A stretch of 64,000 bases of DNA from SIG710 sp045596925 (GTDB lineage Bacteria; Bacillota; Clostridia; Oscillospirales; CAG-272). The notes beneath the pieces were generated by a model. It was not told the origin of the DNA and did not search any database. It worked only from the letters and a program-made list of their open reading frames with translations. The stretch is taken from positions 3,140-67,139 of the forward strand of contig JAZODH010000041.1 of assembly GCA_045596925.1 (NCBI GenBank), written 5' to 3'. Both the position numbers and the translations under genes were made by a program. Positions 8,791-17,855 of the stretch are shown here, piece by piece (the stretch's first letter is position 1; every line of letters starts with the position of its first letter).

Positions 8791-9435
8791 TTAACTCCTT
8801 ATACCTATATATTTCAGCACATCCGAAAGGGTATCGACCACGGGATAACCCGTTTCCTCCAAGGCCGCCTTTGACTGGTGTCCTCTTGCAACCAAAATAC
8901 AGTCAAACCCACATTCACGCGCCACCTGAGCATCGTGGACTGTATCGCCGATAAGCAGAGACACCGCCTGCGGGTTGTTCTTCTTCCAATTCATGGCGAT
9001 TCCGATCTTACTCTCTGCCTTTATGTTGTCAAGTCCGAAAACCTCGTCAAAAAACTCCGAAATGCCGAGAAATTCAAGCTGTCCCTTCAGCATATCAAGA
9101 TCGGACGCAGACATGACCGTCTGGCGCAGGCCTGCGGTTCTGAATGCCTCGGACACGGGAGCAACGTCGTCAAAAACCGTGGCTTTAGGCATTCTCTTCA
9201 TGTATTCCGCCACCCAAAGGGGTGCCACCACGTCATAAGGCTCCTCGGAAAAGTCAAAGCCTATTCGCTCGTAATATTCGTGAATAGGAAAGCCGAAGAC
9301 CTCCCTGTATTCGTCAAGTCCGGACAAAGGACGCTTCCCTCTCTGCAAAAGCAGCAGATTAACGCTCTCGATACCTATTTCCATGTCCGACAGGATCGTG
9401 CCGTTAAAGTCCCACAAAATATCAGTATATTTCAT
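8791..9435 (-). CDS. HAD family hydrolase (phosphoglycolate phosphatase-like) with D-F-N-G-T motif I
   Basis: A 214-aa HAD-superfamily phosphatase with an alpha-helical cap. Motif I reads W-D-F-N-G-T: the nucleophile Asp is present, but the second Asp (the usual acid/base) is Asn. Motif III Lys (A-E-S-K-I-G) and motif IV (I-G-D-T-V-H-D) are intact. The Asn variant is seen in some Firmicutes homologues, so this is a subfamily feature rather than decay, but it implies slower or altered chemistry. It is first in the operon with the aldo/keto reductase and follows the terminator of the solute-binding protein gene. Confidence 0.85.
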   Translation of the reverse strand: MKYTDILWDFNGTILSDMEIGIESVNLLLLQRGKRPLSGLDEYREVFGFPIHEYYERIGFDFSEEPYDVVAPLWVAEYMKRMPKATVFDDVAPVSEAFRTAGLRQTVMSASDLDMLKGQLEFLGISEFFDEVFGLDNIKAESKIGIAMNWKKNNPQAVSLLIGDTVHDAQVARECGFDCILVARGHQSKAALEETGYPVVDTLSDVLKYIGIRS

Positions 9436-9452
9436 AAATTATTTCCTTTTTT

Positions 9453-9484
9453 AAAAACGGGTTGGAACCTATCCAACCCGTTTT
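9453..9484 (-). terminator. Terminator of orphan solute-binding protein gene
   Basis: AAAACGGGTTGGA and its complement form a 13-bp stem with a short loop, followed by T's on the minus strand. It lies directly after the stop at 9494. Confidence 0.85.
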
Positions 9485-9493
9485 CACTTTTTA

Positions 9494-11119
9494 TCAGCTA
9501 AGGCTCGCCGTATACAGAGCACAGGGGGTATTTTCGCCTGTAATAAAGCTGTTTATTACCTCGCCGTAGGTATCTGCAACAGAGTTTACGATCGCCTCGA
9601 ATTCCTCATAGGTCTTGCAAGCGTCAAGCTGTGCCTTGACGGAGGCAGAAGCCTTTGCAAGCTCCTTTGCACTGTCAAAGTCAACGGGAGTCTCCCTTTC
9701 CGTGTCAGCGGGGATAACGAAACCGCCGAAGCTATCCTGAACAAAAGGAACCGTTACAAGATTCTGCTTCTTCGCCATTTCCCATATATTCGCAGGCATT
9801 CCGGCATCGGGATATGCAATGAACATATTGCCTGTCTTCGACAGGTCCATATTGTAGTCGTTTGTAAGCTTGACCATCTCGTCCGTGTACTCATCAAGAA
9901 TGTAGTTTGTACCCTCAATGCCGTACTGGAAAAGGTTTCTGAATTCCTCGTTGGTGTTCAGGTATGTTATGACCTCCATAACGCGGTCGAAGATTTTTGT
10001 ATCAGTAAACGCGGAAACGCCGATAACCGTGCCACAGACCTCCTCCTTGGGGAGAGCTTTCGAATAAAGCGCAACAATATCTTTATCTGCACCGTCAGCG
10101 CACATAGCAGCAAGGTCACCCGTCTTTATCTCAATGGCGTAATTTTCGTCCGCGCCGGTTCCGCAGTAGCCTGCAAAATCAAACTTTGCGAGAGCGAGAA
10201 GCTCGTTCTTGTACGCCTGATTTGCAAAGAGGCTCTCGGGAGCACTCAGAGTAGAATTCTTGCCATACTGTCCAACAAGGGAGAAGTCGGAAGTGAGCGT
10301 GCGTGTTGCCGCATCTGCGCCCATGTAAAGAACATCGTTCATTTCCACTTCCGTGTTACGAATCGGCGTTACGCCTTCCTTTTCCGACACAAACGCAAGG
10401 AAATCGGCAAGGTCGGAAACAGACTTTACAACATCACAGTCAAGACCGAATTCCTTTGCCAGCTCACGGTTTATCGTAATATATGTAGTCTCAGAGGCAA
10501 TGGGGTGGTTATTGGGGATAGCGTAAAGTGTGCCGTTCACCCTTGCAGCCTCGAGAGTTGCGGGATAAATATAGTCGGTGAGCTTCTTGGACGTTCCCTT
10601 AACGGAAGAATCAAGAGATGCAAGCCAACCCTTTTCTACATACTCCGTATACTTTGCATAATCGTCTATAACAACGATATCGATCTGACCGGGTGTGAGA
10701 GTAGGATATCTGAGCTCGGCAACGCCGTTCTCTCCGATGACCAGCTCTTCCTCAACGGGAGCCGCAGTCTCATCTCCGCTCTCGACCGCCTCTGTATCCT
10801 TTGATGCAGTAGTACCGTTCTTCTTCATAAGCTCAAACTGCGCCTCAACTGCCGCGTAATACTCCTCGGCTATCAGATACGTGATCTCAAGCTTTGTTGT
10901 GTACTTGGATTTTATCATGGAGTTGATTTCCTTCTCAACTGCCTCTGCCGCCTCGTCTGTGGTACCGTCCTCGGTAATCACGTACATGCTGAGGGTAACT
11001 GCCGCTCTGGTGGACGTTTCGGATATAACGCCGTCGTCCTCTTCCTTTTTGCTACAGGATGAGAAAGCGCAAACAAGCATCGCAAGGCAAAGCATTACAC
11101 TTAAAATTCTTAATTTCAT
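9494..11119 (-). CDS. Extracellular solute-binding lipoprotein (ABC importer type), orphan
   Basis: A 541-aa secreted protein starting MKLRILSV, chosen for its AAGGAGTC ribosome-binding site over an upstream ATG. It has a lipoprotein signal peptide with lipobox A-F-S-S-C, then a Ser/Lys/Glu linker and a family-1 type solute-binding fold. An acidic low-complexity stretch near residues 130-150 (AVESGDETAAPVEEE) looks like a flexible insertion. No permease or ATPase gene is adjacent and the gene has its own promoter and terminator, so it must work with components encoded elsewhere. The ligand is probably a sugar or oligosaccharide, inferred only from the family. Confidence 0.85.
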   Translation of the reverse strand: MKLRILSVMLCLAMLVCAFSSCSKKEEDDGVISETSTRAAVTLSMYVITEDGTTDEAAEAVEKEINSMIKSKYTTKLEITYLIAEEYYAAVEAQFELMKKNGTTASKDTEAVESGDETAAPVEEELVIGENGVAELRYPTLTPGQIDIVVIDDYAKYTEYVEKGWLASLDSSVKGTSKKLTDYIYPATLEAARVNGTLYAIPNNHPIASETTYITINRELAKEFGLDCDVVKSVSDLADFLAFVSEKEGVTPIRNTEVEMNDVLYMGADAATRTLTSDFSLVGQYGKNSTLSAPESLFANQAYKNELLALAKFDFAGYCGTGADENYAIEIKTGDLAAMCADGADKDIVALYSKALPKEEVCGTVIGVSAFTDTKIFDRVMEVITYLNTNEEFRNLFQYGIEGTNYILDEYTDEMVKLTNDYNMDLSKTGNMFIAYPDAGMPANIWEMAKKQNLVTVPFVQDSFGGFVIPADTERETPVDFDSAKELAKASASVKAQLDACKTYEEFEAIVNSVADTYGEVINSFITGENTPCALYTASLS

Positions 11120-11158
11120 TTCTTGACTCCTTATTATAGCTAAGTTCATACGTTATTT

Positions 11159-11187
11159 ATTCTACACCAAACGCGCCCAAATGTCAA
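11159..11187 (-). promoter_or_regulatory. Sigma-A promoter of orphan solute-binding protein gene
   Basis: On the minus strand TTGACA and TAGAAT are separated by 17 bp, about 40 bp before the start codon. Confidence 0.85.
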
Positions 11188-11213
11188 GGCGCTATTGTAA
11201 ACAAAATGCAAAA

Positions 11214-12356
11214 TCAATCAAGGAATCCCTTGAGATGTCTTGCTCTGCTGGGGTGGCGCAGTTTGCGGAGCGCCTTTGCCTCGATCTGGCGGATTCTCTC
11301 TCTTGTGATATCAAACTCCTTGCCGACCTCCTCCAGCGTTCTACATCTGCCGTCATAGAGACCGAAGCGCAGTCTGATAACGTGCGCCTCACGGGGTGTA
11401 AGCGTTCCCAGTTCCTTCTCGATGACCTCGCGCAGAATTGCCGTGGAAGCGGAATCGGGAGGTGCAGGTGTATCCTCGTCGGGAATGAAGTCGCCCAAGT
11501 GGCTGTCCTCCTCCTCGCCGATAGGAGTTTCCAGGGAAACGGGGTCCTGTGAGAATCGCATGATCTCGCGGACCTTATCCGCCTGCATACCCATCTTCTC
11601 GCCGATCTCCTCGGCGGTGGCCTCGCGTCCCAGCTCCTGCATCATCTGTCTGGAATATCTTGACACCTTGTGGATAGTCTCCACCATGTGAACGGGGATT
11701 CGGATAGTTCTTGCCTGGTCGGCGATAGCGCGGGTAATGGACTGGCGGATCCACCAGGTAGCGTAGGTGGAGAACTTGTAGCCTTTTGTGTGGTCGAACT
11801 TCTTGACTGCCTTCATCAGACCCAGGTTACCCTCCTGGATAAGGTCCAGGAAGAACATTCCCTTGCCCACATAGCGCTTTGCGATACTGACGACAAGTCG
11901 CAGATTGGCCTCGACCAGCTTGCTCTTTGCCTCTTCGGCTCGCTCGCCGCCCTCGCCCATCTGCTGTGCCAGCTCAAGTTCCTCTTCGAGTGTGAGAAGC
12001 GGAACGCGGCCGATCTCTTTGAGGTACATACGGACGGGGTCGTCGATGGCAAGACCCTCGGACTCAAGAAGCTCCGCCATTTTTTCGGGCTTATTGTACT
12101 GAGCCACCTCGTTCTCGATCTCGCGGATATCCTCGCCCTCAATCTGCTCGGGAATGATGTCTATGCCATTTTCCTCAAGGTCGGCGTAAAGCTTATCCAG
12201 CTTATCCATGTCGAAATCCATGGCTTCCATGGCTTCCTCAATGTCGGCACTTGACAGCTTTCCCTTCTTGCCTTTCTCTATAAGGGAGACAGTGTCCACC
12301 TTTTTCGCGTTTTCTTTAATTTCCGTGTTTTCAGTATTTTCCAAAATTTCTTTCAT
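11214..12356 (-). CDS. rpoD: Primary RNA polymerase sigma factor RpoD (SigA)
   Basis: A 380-aa housekeeping sigma-70. An N-terminal region 1.1 is present (S-L-I-E-K-G-K then LDKLYADLEENGIDI), followed by regions 1.2 (DPVRMYLKEIGRVPLL), 2.1-2.4 (YATWWIRQSITRAIADQART then IRIPVHM), 3 and 4.2 (ITRERIRQIEAKALRKLR). All expected -10 and -35 contact regions are intact. It is the last gene after dgt, dnaG and a second sigma gene, matching the conserved dnaG-rpoD macromolecular synthesis operon. Because it alone has region 1.1 and an intact region 2.4/3.0, it is the better candidate for the essential primary factor. Confidence 0.95.
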   Translation of the reverse strand: MKEILENTENTEIKENAKKVDTVSLIEKGKKGKLSSADIEEAMEAMDFDMDKLDKLYADLEENGIDIIPEQIEGEDIREIENEVAQYNKPEKMAELLESEGLAIDDPVRMYLKEIGRVPLLTLEEELELAQQMGEGGERAEEAKSKLVEANLRLVVSIAKRYVGKGMFFLDLIQEGNLGLMKAVKKFDHTKGYKFSTYATWWIRQSITRAIADQARTIRIPVHMVETIHKVSRYSRQMMQELGREATAEEIGEKMGMQADKVREIMRFSQDPVSLETPIGEEEDSHLGDFIPDEDTPAPPDSASTAILREVIEKELGTLTPREAHVIRLRFGLYDGRCRTLEEVGKEFDITRERIRQIEAKALRKLRHPSRARHLKGFLD

Positions 12357-12414
12357 TTTCGTTTTCCTTCAATATAAAGCGTTTCGCCTGATTTTCTTTA
12401 TATTTTTGCGTCTC

Positions 12415-13443
12415 TTAGTCGATAAATCCTCTGAGGTTCTTTGCATGGCTGTGATTTCTCAGCTTGCGGAGCGCTTTCGCCTCGATCTGGCGGATTCGCT
12501 CGCGGGTGATCTCAAATTCCTGTCCCACTTCTTCAAGAGTTCTTGCGCGTCCGTCGATAAGACCGTATCTGAGCTTTATTACCTGCTCCTCGCGGGGAGT
12601 CAAAGTGTGAAGCTCGCGCTCGATAGCCTCGCGCATCATCAAAGCTGACGCAGCCTCGGCAGGAGACGGCGTGTCGTCATCGGGAATAAAATCTCCCAGA
12701 CGGCTGTCTTCTTCCTCACCGATAGGGGTGTCAAGAGACAACGGCTCCTGCGAATAACGGCGGATATCCCGGATCTTTTCGGGGGTCAACCCGATCTTCT
12801 CGGAGATCTCCTCGACCGTAGGCTCGCGTCCAAGCTCCTGCTGCATCTGACGTGAGCATTTTGCGATCTTATGCACCGTTTCAACCATATGTACCGGGAT
12901 TATCTCCTGTTCTGCAAGAGCACGGGATATGGCTTGGCGTATCCACCAGGTAGCATATGTAGAAAACTTGTATCCCTTTGAATAATCGTACTTATCAACC
13001 GCCTTCATCAGACCTAGAGTTCCCTCTTGGATCAAGTCAAGGAAAGGCATTCCTCGTCCCACGTATTTCTTTGCGATGCTGACCACAAGTCGCAGATTGG
13101 CGTTGATGAACACCTGCTTTGCGTCCTCATCACCTTCGGAGATGCGGATAGCCAGCTCCCTTTCCTCCTCGGATTTAAGCAGTGGCACGCGTCCGATCTC
13201 CCGCAGGTACATACGAACAGGGTCGTCAATGGTAAGACCGTCCTGCTCTAACATGCTCTCCATTCTCTCCGAGGTGTCGTACTTTTCAACCTCCTCATCG
13301 GACTCAACGTCCTCCGTTCCTCCGGGGATCATCACACCTTCGCTGCGCAGATCCTCCAGCATGGCATCAAAAGCATCTTCCTCCGCCTCGGATTTTGGTG
13401 TTTCCTCGGGTATTTCAATTTCTTTTATTTCTTCTTTTTTCAA
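12415..13443 (-). CDS. RpoD-like sigma factor paralogue with deletion in region 2.4/3.0
   Basis: A 342-aa sigma-70 closely similar to the downstream rpoD over regions 1.2 to 4.2. Start is TTG, supported by AGAGGTG five bases upstream; it lies 19 bp after dnaG. It differs in two ways. Region 1.1 is replaced by a short acidic N-terminus (only the F-D-A-M-L-E-D-L-R-S-E-G part resembles it). At the end of region 2.4 the paralogue reads A-L-A-E-Q-E-I-I-P-V-H-M where the normal sequence is AIADQARTIRIPVHM, an in-frame loss of three residues that removes both arginines. Regions 2.2, 4.2 and the helix-turn-helix are intact. It may be an alternative group-2 sigma with shifted promoter preference or a decaying duplicate. 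Confidence 0.9.
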   Translation of the reverse strand: MKKEEIKEIEIPEETPKSEAEEDAFDAMLEDLRSEGVMIPGGTEDVESDEEVEKYDTSERMESMLEQDGLTIDDPVRMYLREIGRVPLLKSEEERELAIRISEGDEDAKQVFINANLRLVVSIAKKYVGRGMPFLDLIQEGTLGLMKAVDKYDYSKGYKFSTYATWWIRQAISRALAEQEIIPVHMVETVHKIAKCSRQMQQELGREPTVEEISEKIGLTPEKIRDIRRYSQEPLSLDTPIGEEEDSRLGDFIPDDDTPSPAEAASALMMREAIERELHTLTPREEQVIKLRYGLIDGRARTLEEVGQEFEITRERIRQIEAKALRKLRNHSHAKNLRGFID

Positions 13444-13462
13444 AATTCACCTCTCGACCGCG

Positions 13463-15241
13463 TCAGATCTCGTCTTTTTTCTTTTTAAGCGCTTCCCTCT
13501 TGCGCCGCAGAGCGGCAAAGGGGTCGTCAGCGCTTTTATCGGCCTGACTCAGTCTTTCCTTTTTCAGTGTATTTACAGATTCCCGCAAAACCTCCAGTGT
13601 GTTTTGCAAAAGCTCTTTTCTGTCTCTGATGTATCTCATCATTCTTCCCATCTCATCGGGGTTAAAGTCCTGTCCAAGCAGTGAGAAGGAAAATCCGCCG
13701 TCGGATCTTTCAAGCTCCATTATCGACTCAAAAACTCTCCGACCGAAATCGGTAAAGAAGTCGTCGGTGTCAAGCTCTATTTTACCACTCACAACGGCGG
13801 CGCGGTGGTCGTCGTATTGGAGAAGCATGCCGATGATCGCCTCCTCGGCGCTTGACATTTTCACGTTCTTTGCCGCGTCGGGATTTACGGTATCTCCGTA
13901 GCGGTGAACGCTTTTCAGCGCCTCGCTGCTCTCGTTTTTCCTCATTTCCCGAACCATCTTGCGACGATGCCGTTCAACGTCGTTTTTCAGCGTTTCGGGA
14001 GACACGTCGATGCGCTTTGCCGCTTCCCTTATATATACTTCCCGTTCAACCGCCGACGTAACAGAAGCAATTATTTCACAAATTGCCGCCGATGCGCGAA
14101 TTTTTTGAGCCGTATCGGAAATATTATACCTTGAAAGCACGCCGTTCAGCTTGAATTCAAAGCCGGTCTTGCCGCCCTCAAGCAATTTTTTGAAGCGGTC
14201 CGCGCCATGCGCCTTTATGTAATCGTCGGGATCCATGTTGTCGGGTATCGTCAGCACTCTGACCTCAAGTCCCACCTCGGAAAGAAGCCTCATGGCTTTA
14301 TTGGTGGCATTTTGTCCCGCCGCGTCGCCGTCGTAGGAAATTATGACCTTTTTGGTATACTTTGCCATAAGACGCGCCTGCTCGGGTGTAATTGCAGTAC
14401 CCAGCGTCGCCACGGCGTTTTCAAATCCCGCCGCATGGAGCGCAATAACGTCCATATAGCCCTCGCAAAGGATCATTTCCTCCGAGCAACAGCTTTTTGC
14501 AAAATTCAGGGCAAAAAGGTTACGGCTCTTTTTAAATCCGGGGGTATCCGAGGAGTTTATATATTTCGGCTTTGAGTTATCAAGGACTCGTCCGCCAAAG
14601 GCTATGATATTTCCCGCAACGTCGATTACGGGAAACATGACCTTCCCTCGGAAATAGTCGTAGCACCTGCCCGTTTTCTGACTTTTTCCGCAGAGAAACG
14701 CGGTGGTCAGCTCGCGATCGGTAAATCCCTTTGATTTCAGGTGATCCGTGAGCATATTAAAGCTGTCAGGCGCAAATCCAAGCCCGAAATGCTTTATGGT
14801 CGCGCCGCTTAATTTTCTTTTTGCCAGATATTCTCTGCCCGGCGCGCCGATCTTTTCGTCAAAAAGGCATTGACGGAAGAATTTCGCCGCTTCCAGGTTC
14901 ATATCGAACACGCGGCGGCGGGAAACCTCGTCGCTCTTTGCGTATTTTTTGTCCTCGGGGATAGTAATACCCGCCCGCGCCGCAAGAAATTCAACGGCGG
15001 AGGGATAGTCAAGGTTTTCCGCTTTTTTTATAAAGGTTATAACGTCGCCGCCCGCGCCGCAACCAAAGCAGTAAAAGCTCTTTGTGGCGGGAAACACCGT
15101 AAAGGACGGAGATTTCTCCGAGTGAAAGGGGCAAAGTCCGCTCATATTGGAGCCTGCCCGCTTCAGTGAGACGTAAGATCCGATAACGTCGGTAATATCA
15201 CTTCGGTAAAGGATCTCGTCGATTATTTCTCTGGGGATCAT
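13463..15241 (-). CDS. dnaG: DNA primase DnaG
   Basis: A 592-aa primase that makes RNA primers at the replication fork. The N-terminal CHC2 zinc ribbon has CPFH near residue 37 and CFGCG about 20 residues later. The TOPRIM core starts at L-C-E-G-Y-M-D-V near residue 258, with SYDGDAAG further on. The C-terminal ~150 residues are the helicase-binding helical domain. The ATG overlaps the stop of dgt (ATGA), so the two are translationally coupled, and two sigma genes follow. Length and motifs are normal. Confidence 0.97.
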   Translation of the reverse strand: MIPREIIDEILYRSDITDVIGSYVSLKRAGSNMSGLCPFHSEKSPSFTVFPATKSFYCFGCGAGGDVITFIKKAENLDYPSAVEFLAARAGITIPEDKKYAKSDEVSRRRVFDMNLEAAKFFRQCLFDEKIGAPGREYLAKRKLSGATIKHFGLGFAPDSFNMLTDHLKSKGFTDRELTTAFLCGKSQKTGRCYDYFRGKVMFPVIDVAGNIIAFGGRVLDNSKPKYINSSDTPGFKKSRNLFALNFAKSCCSEEMILCEGYMDVIALHAAGFENAVATLGTAITPEQARLMAKYTKKVIISYDGDAAGQNATNKAMRLLSEVGLEVRVLTIPDNMDPDDYIKAHGADRFKKLLEGGKTGFEFKLNGVLSRYNISDTAQKIRASAAICEIIASVTSAVEREVYIREAAKRIDVSPETLKNDVERHRRKMVREMRKNESSEALKSVHRYGDTVNPDAAKNVKMSSAEEAIIGMLLQYDDHRAAVVSGKIELDTDDFFTDFGRRVFESIMELERSDGGFSFSLLGQDFNPDEMGRMMRYIRDRKELLQNTLEVLRESVNTLKKERLSQADKSADDPFAALRRKREALKKKKDEI

Positions 15242-16254
15242 CTCTTGCCTCCCCAGACCTGAGGAACGTAAAGCTCGTTATAAAGCTCGATGGCATATCT
15301 GTCGGTCATGCCCGAGACGTAGTCGCAAACGCAACGCTCAACGCCCTCGTTTTCAACGTTCACGAAATACTCACGGGGCATTTTTTCGGGATTTTTGCAG
15401 AAATATTCATAAAGACTGATGAGAAGCGCCTTTGATTTTGCGTCCTCGTGCTTTGCCACCTTGTCCTCGTATACGTTCTCAAACATGAATTTACGAAGCG
15501 CGTCGGTGGCCTGCTGGATCTCGTCGGTCATTTTGATCTCGGGCTTGTCCGTGCTGGCGGTTATGATCGAGAGCACCATTCGGTTTATTCTTTCGCTGTG
15601 GCGCTCGCCAAGCACCGCGCGAAGCTCGGCGGGAATATCTTCGTGGCGAAGTATTCCTGCGCGTACCGCGTCATCTATATCGTGGTTTATGTAAGCGATA
15701 CGGTCGGCAAATTTGACTATGACGCCCTCAAGAGTCGACGCCATATGCTTACCCGTGTGGTTTACGATGCCGTCGCGGACCTCCCAGGTAAGATTAAGAC
15801 CCTTTCCGCCTCTCTCCAACTTTTCAACCACGCGCAGACTCTGCTTGTAGTGAGCGAACTCGGGATCGTAGCAGGAGCGCATGGCGTCCTCACCCGCGTG
15901 GCCAAAGGGGGTATGTCCCAGGTCGTGTCCCAGAGCTATGGCCTCGGTCAGATCCTCGTTTAGGCGCAGTCCGCGTGCAATGATGCGCGCGATCTGAGTG
16001 ACCTCCAGGGTGTGGGTCAGACGCGTTCTGTAATGGTCGTCCACGGGCATAAGGAACACCTGAGTTTTGTGCATCAGGCGGCGGAAGGACGTTGAGTGAA
16101 TTACCCTGTCACGGTCGCGCTGGAACTCCGTGCGCACGGGGCACGGTGTGTAGGGGTACTCACGTCCTCGTGTGTTCGAGGTCAGAAAAGCGTAAGGCGA
16201 CAGCGTGCTTTTCTCTCTTTCAAGGAACAGTTCTCTGATATAGTTTTCCGACAT
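15238..16254 (-). CDS. dgt: dGTP triphosphohydrolase-like HD protein
   Basis: A 338-aa HD-domain phosphohydrolase that converts dNTP (classically dGTP) to the nucleoside and triphosphate. Metal-binding motif residues are visible: R-L-T-H-T-L-E-V near residue 70 and GHDLGHTPFGHAGE near residue 110, plus a later Asp in KFADRIAYINHDIDDA. GGAGG six bases before the ATG supports the start. Placement directly before dnaG, with a 4-bp overlap, is common in Firmicutes and links nucleotide pool control with replication genes. Confidence 0.93.
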   Translation of the reverse strand: MSENYIRELFLEREKSTLSPYAFLTSNTRGREYPYTPCPVRTEFQRDRDRVIHSTSFRRLMHKTQVFLMPVDDHYRTRLTHTLEVTQIARIIARGLRLNEDLTEAIALGHDLGHTPFGHAGEDAMRSCYDPEFAHYKQSLRVVEKLERGGKGLNLTWEVRDGIVNHTGKHMASTLEGVIVKFADRIAYINHDIDDAVRAGILRHEDIPAELRAVLGERHSERINRMVLSIITASTDKPEIKMTDEIQQATDALRKFMFENVYEDKVAKHEDAKSKALLISLYEYFCKNPEKMPREYFVNVENEGVERCVCDYVSGMTDRYAIELYNELYVPQVWGGKR

Positions 16255-16340
16255 TTCCGACCTCCGTTTTTAGTTTTTCTCGTTTTTACATATATAAGAT
16301 ACGCAAAAAAACTTTAATTACTCTTTTTCAATGTGATTTT

Positions 16341-16967
16341 TTATCTGAAATCAAATCTTTCCCCGTTTGGCAGCATTTTCAGCTTTCCCCCGCTCATTTC
16401 ATTGAGCTTGGCTTCAAGCGTGGGCAACGCCTTTTTCTTTACGGCAAATTCGATAATTACGTTCTCCTCAAAAACAGTGTTGTCGATTATGACCGAGTTT
16501 TTTTCAAGCTCGGACAGGTATTTACTGTAATCCGAGTAGGATATCATGAGGCGCATCTGCGCGTATTTTTCGTAGGTCACGATATGTGCCGCCTCGAGTG
16601 CCAGAACAGCCGCGTGTGAATATGCGCGGACAAGTCCGCCGGCCCCCAACTGGATACCGCCGAAATAGCGGGTAACAACCACGACAGCATCACAGCACCC
16701 CGACTTGCGTATAGCGTCAAGGGTTGGCATTCCCGCCGTTCCCTGAGGCTCCCCGTCGTCGCTGTAACGCTGAGTCATGCCGCCGTCAAGCAGGTATGCG
16801 TAGACGTTGTGGGTGGCGTCCCTGTATTGGCTTTTTATCTTTTTTATAAATTCCAGAGCCTCTGTCTCGGTCTTGACGGGCTTTGCCTGAGAAATGAACA
16901 CCGAGCGTTTTTCTTCAAATTTGGCCACTCCCTCGTGTTCAAGCGTCGTATATAATTCCTCGCTCAC
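16341..16967 (-). CDS. YigZ/IMPACT family protein (UPF0029)
   Basis: A 208-aa YigZ-type protein with GTG start behind GGGAGGT. The N-terminal UPF0029 domain contains YSDDGEPQGTAGMP and V-T-R-Y-F-G-G-I-Q-L-G-A-G-G-L-V-R-A-Y, which are the family hallmarks; a short C-terminal ferredoxin-like domain (DUF1949 type) follows. The biochemical role is unresolved; eukaryotic IMPACT modulates GCN1, and bacterial YigZ has been suggested to interact with the translation apparatus or with thioredoxin-type proteins. It follows the amidase gene by 12 bp and is likely in its transcript. Confidence 0.92.
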   Translation of the reverse strand: MSEELYTTLEHEGVAKFEEKRSVFISQAKPVKTETEALEFIKKIKSQYRDATHNVYAYLLDGGMTQRYSDDGEPQGTAGMPTLDAIRKSGCCDAVVVVTRYFGGIQLGAGGLVRAYSHAAVLALEAAHIVTYEKYAQMRLMISYSDYSKYLSELEKNSVIIDNTVFEENVIIEFAVKKKALPTLEAKLNEMSGGKLKMLPNGERFDFR

Positions 16968-16979
16968 GTTGACCTCCCG

Positions 16980-17771
16980 TTACTTCCCAAATGCTTTGGC
17001 AATACCGTTTGCCACCGCATCGCACAGGTCCGACTGCCAGGCAGGATCGAGTATCTTCTCCGCGTCGGAGGGCGTGGTGGCAAAGCCCAGCTCAAGGAGC
17101 GCCGAGGGAAGATTTGTGTACTTGGTCACGATAAAAGCATTGTCCCAGCTATCCGCAAATTCTTTTCTCGGCGTGTCGGGAAAGCTTTCTTCAAGGGAGT
17201 CGCAGATCGAACGGAAAACCAGCTCGGAATACCTCGACGAGCCGTTTTCGGCACAGTAATCTATCTCAAAGCCCTCGGCCGTAGTCGAGGTTGCGCTGGC
17301 GTTCACGTGGATCGAAAGGAAATAGTCAGCCTCCCTTTCATTGAGGAGCACGTTCACATAAACGGCACGCTCGTAGGCATCGAAAACTCCGTTGTCCTTG
17401 ATGTTTTCCTTTTTGTATTCGATACCGTAGCGGTCTGCCTTTTCGGTCAGCTCCGTTTCGCTGATATATGTCTCGCCGTCGTGGGTCAAAAGCACCTCGA
17501 AGCCCTTTGCTTCAAGCCTGTCCTTGAGCTTGTAAACATAGCTGAGCGTAATATCTCTTTCATTTAGACCGTTCAGGTAATCGGAGGTACAGCCGGGGTC
17601 TCCAAATCCGTGACCAGCGTCAAGAAGGATAGTCATTTTCCCGTCCTTGCCGGGCAGTGCTGCTCTGATATCCTCATCGCTGAGGATTTTGCCGTCCTCG
17701 GGATCACAGGCAAAAAGGCAGCAAAGCGCCGACAGGCAAAGCAATATGCAAAACAACTTTTTCATGTTCAT
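16980..17771 (-). CDS. N-acetylmuramoyl-L-alanine amidase (Amidase_3), lipoprotein
   Basis: A 263-aa zinc amidase that cleaves the amide bond between MurNAc and the peptide stem of peptidoglycan. The N-terminus is a lipoprotein signal with lipobox C-L-F-A-C at residue ~22, so it should be anchored on the outer face of the membrane. Zinc ligands are seen as His in LDAGHGFGD, Glu in G-L-N-E-R-D and His in L-S-I-H-V-N-A; the catalytic Glu is in ALLELGFATTPSD. There is no cell-wall binding repeat. It resembles CwlD/AmiC-type amidases, but a spore cortex role cannot be argued from this context. Confidence 0.92.
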   Translation of the reverse strand: MNMKKLFCILLCLSALCCLFACDPEDGKILSDEDIRAALPGKDGKMTILLDAGHGFGDPGCTSDYLNGLNERDITLSYVYKLKDRLEAKGFEVLLTHDGETYISETELTEKADRYGIEYKKENIKDNGVFDAYERAVYVNVLLNEREADYFLSIHVNASATSTTAEGFEIDYCAENGSSRYSELVFRSICDSLEESFPDTPRKEFADSWDNAFIVTKYTNLPSALLELGFATTPSDAEKILDPAWQSDLCDAVANGIAKAFGK

Positions 17772-17826
17772 CTATACGTTTCTCCGTTTTTCGTGCAAGC
17801 GCGGTCTATCTTCCTTCAATTATTCT

Positions 17827-17855
17827 ATTATACACGAAATTGCAATCTTTTTCAA
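17827..17855 (-). promoter_or_regulatory. Sigma-A promoter of amidase-yigZ
   Basis: Minus-strand TTGAAA and TATAAT with a 17-bp spacer; the -35 overlaps the stop codon of the upstream lipoprotein gene. Confidence 0.8.
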
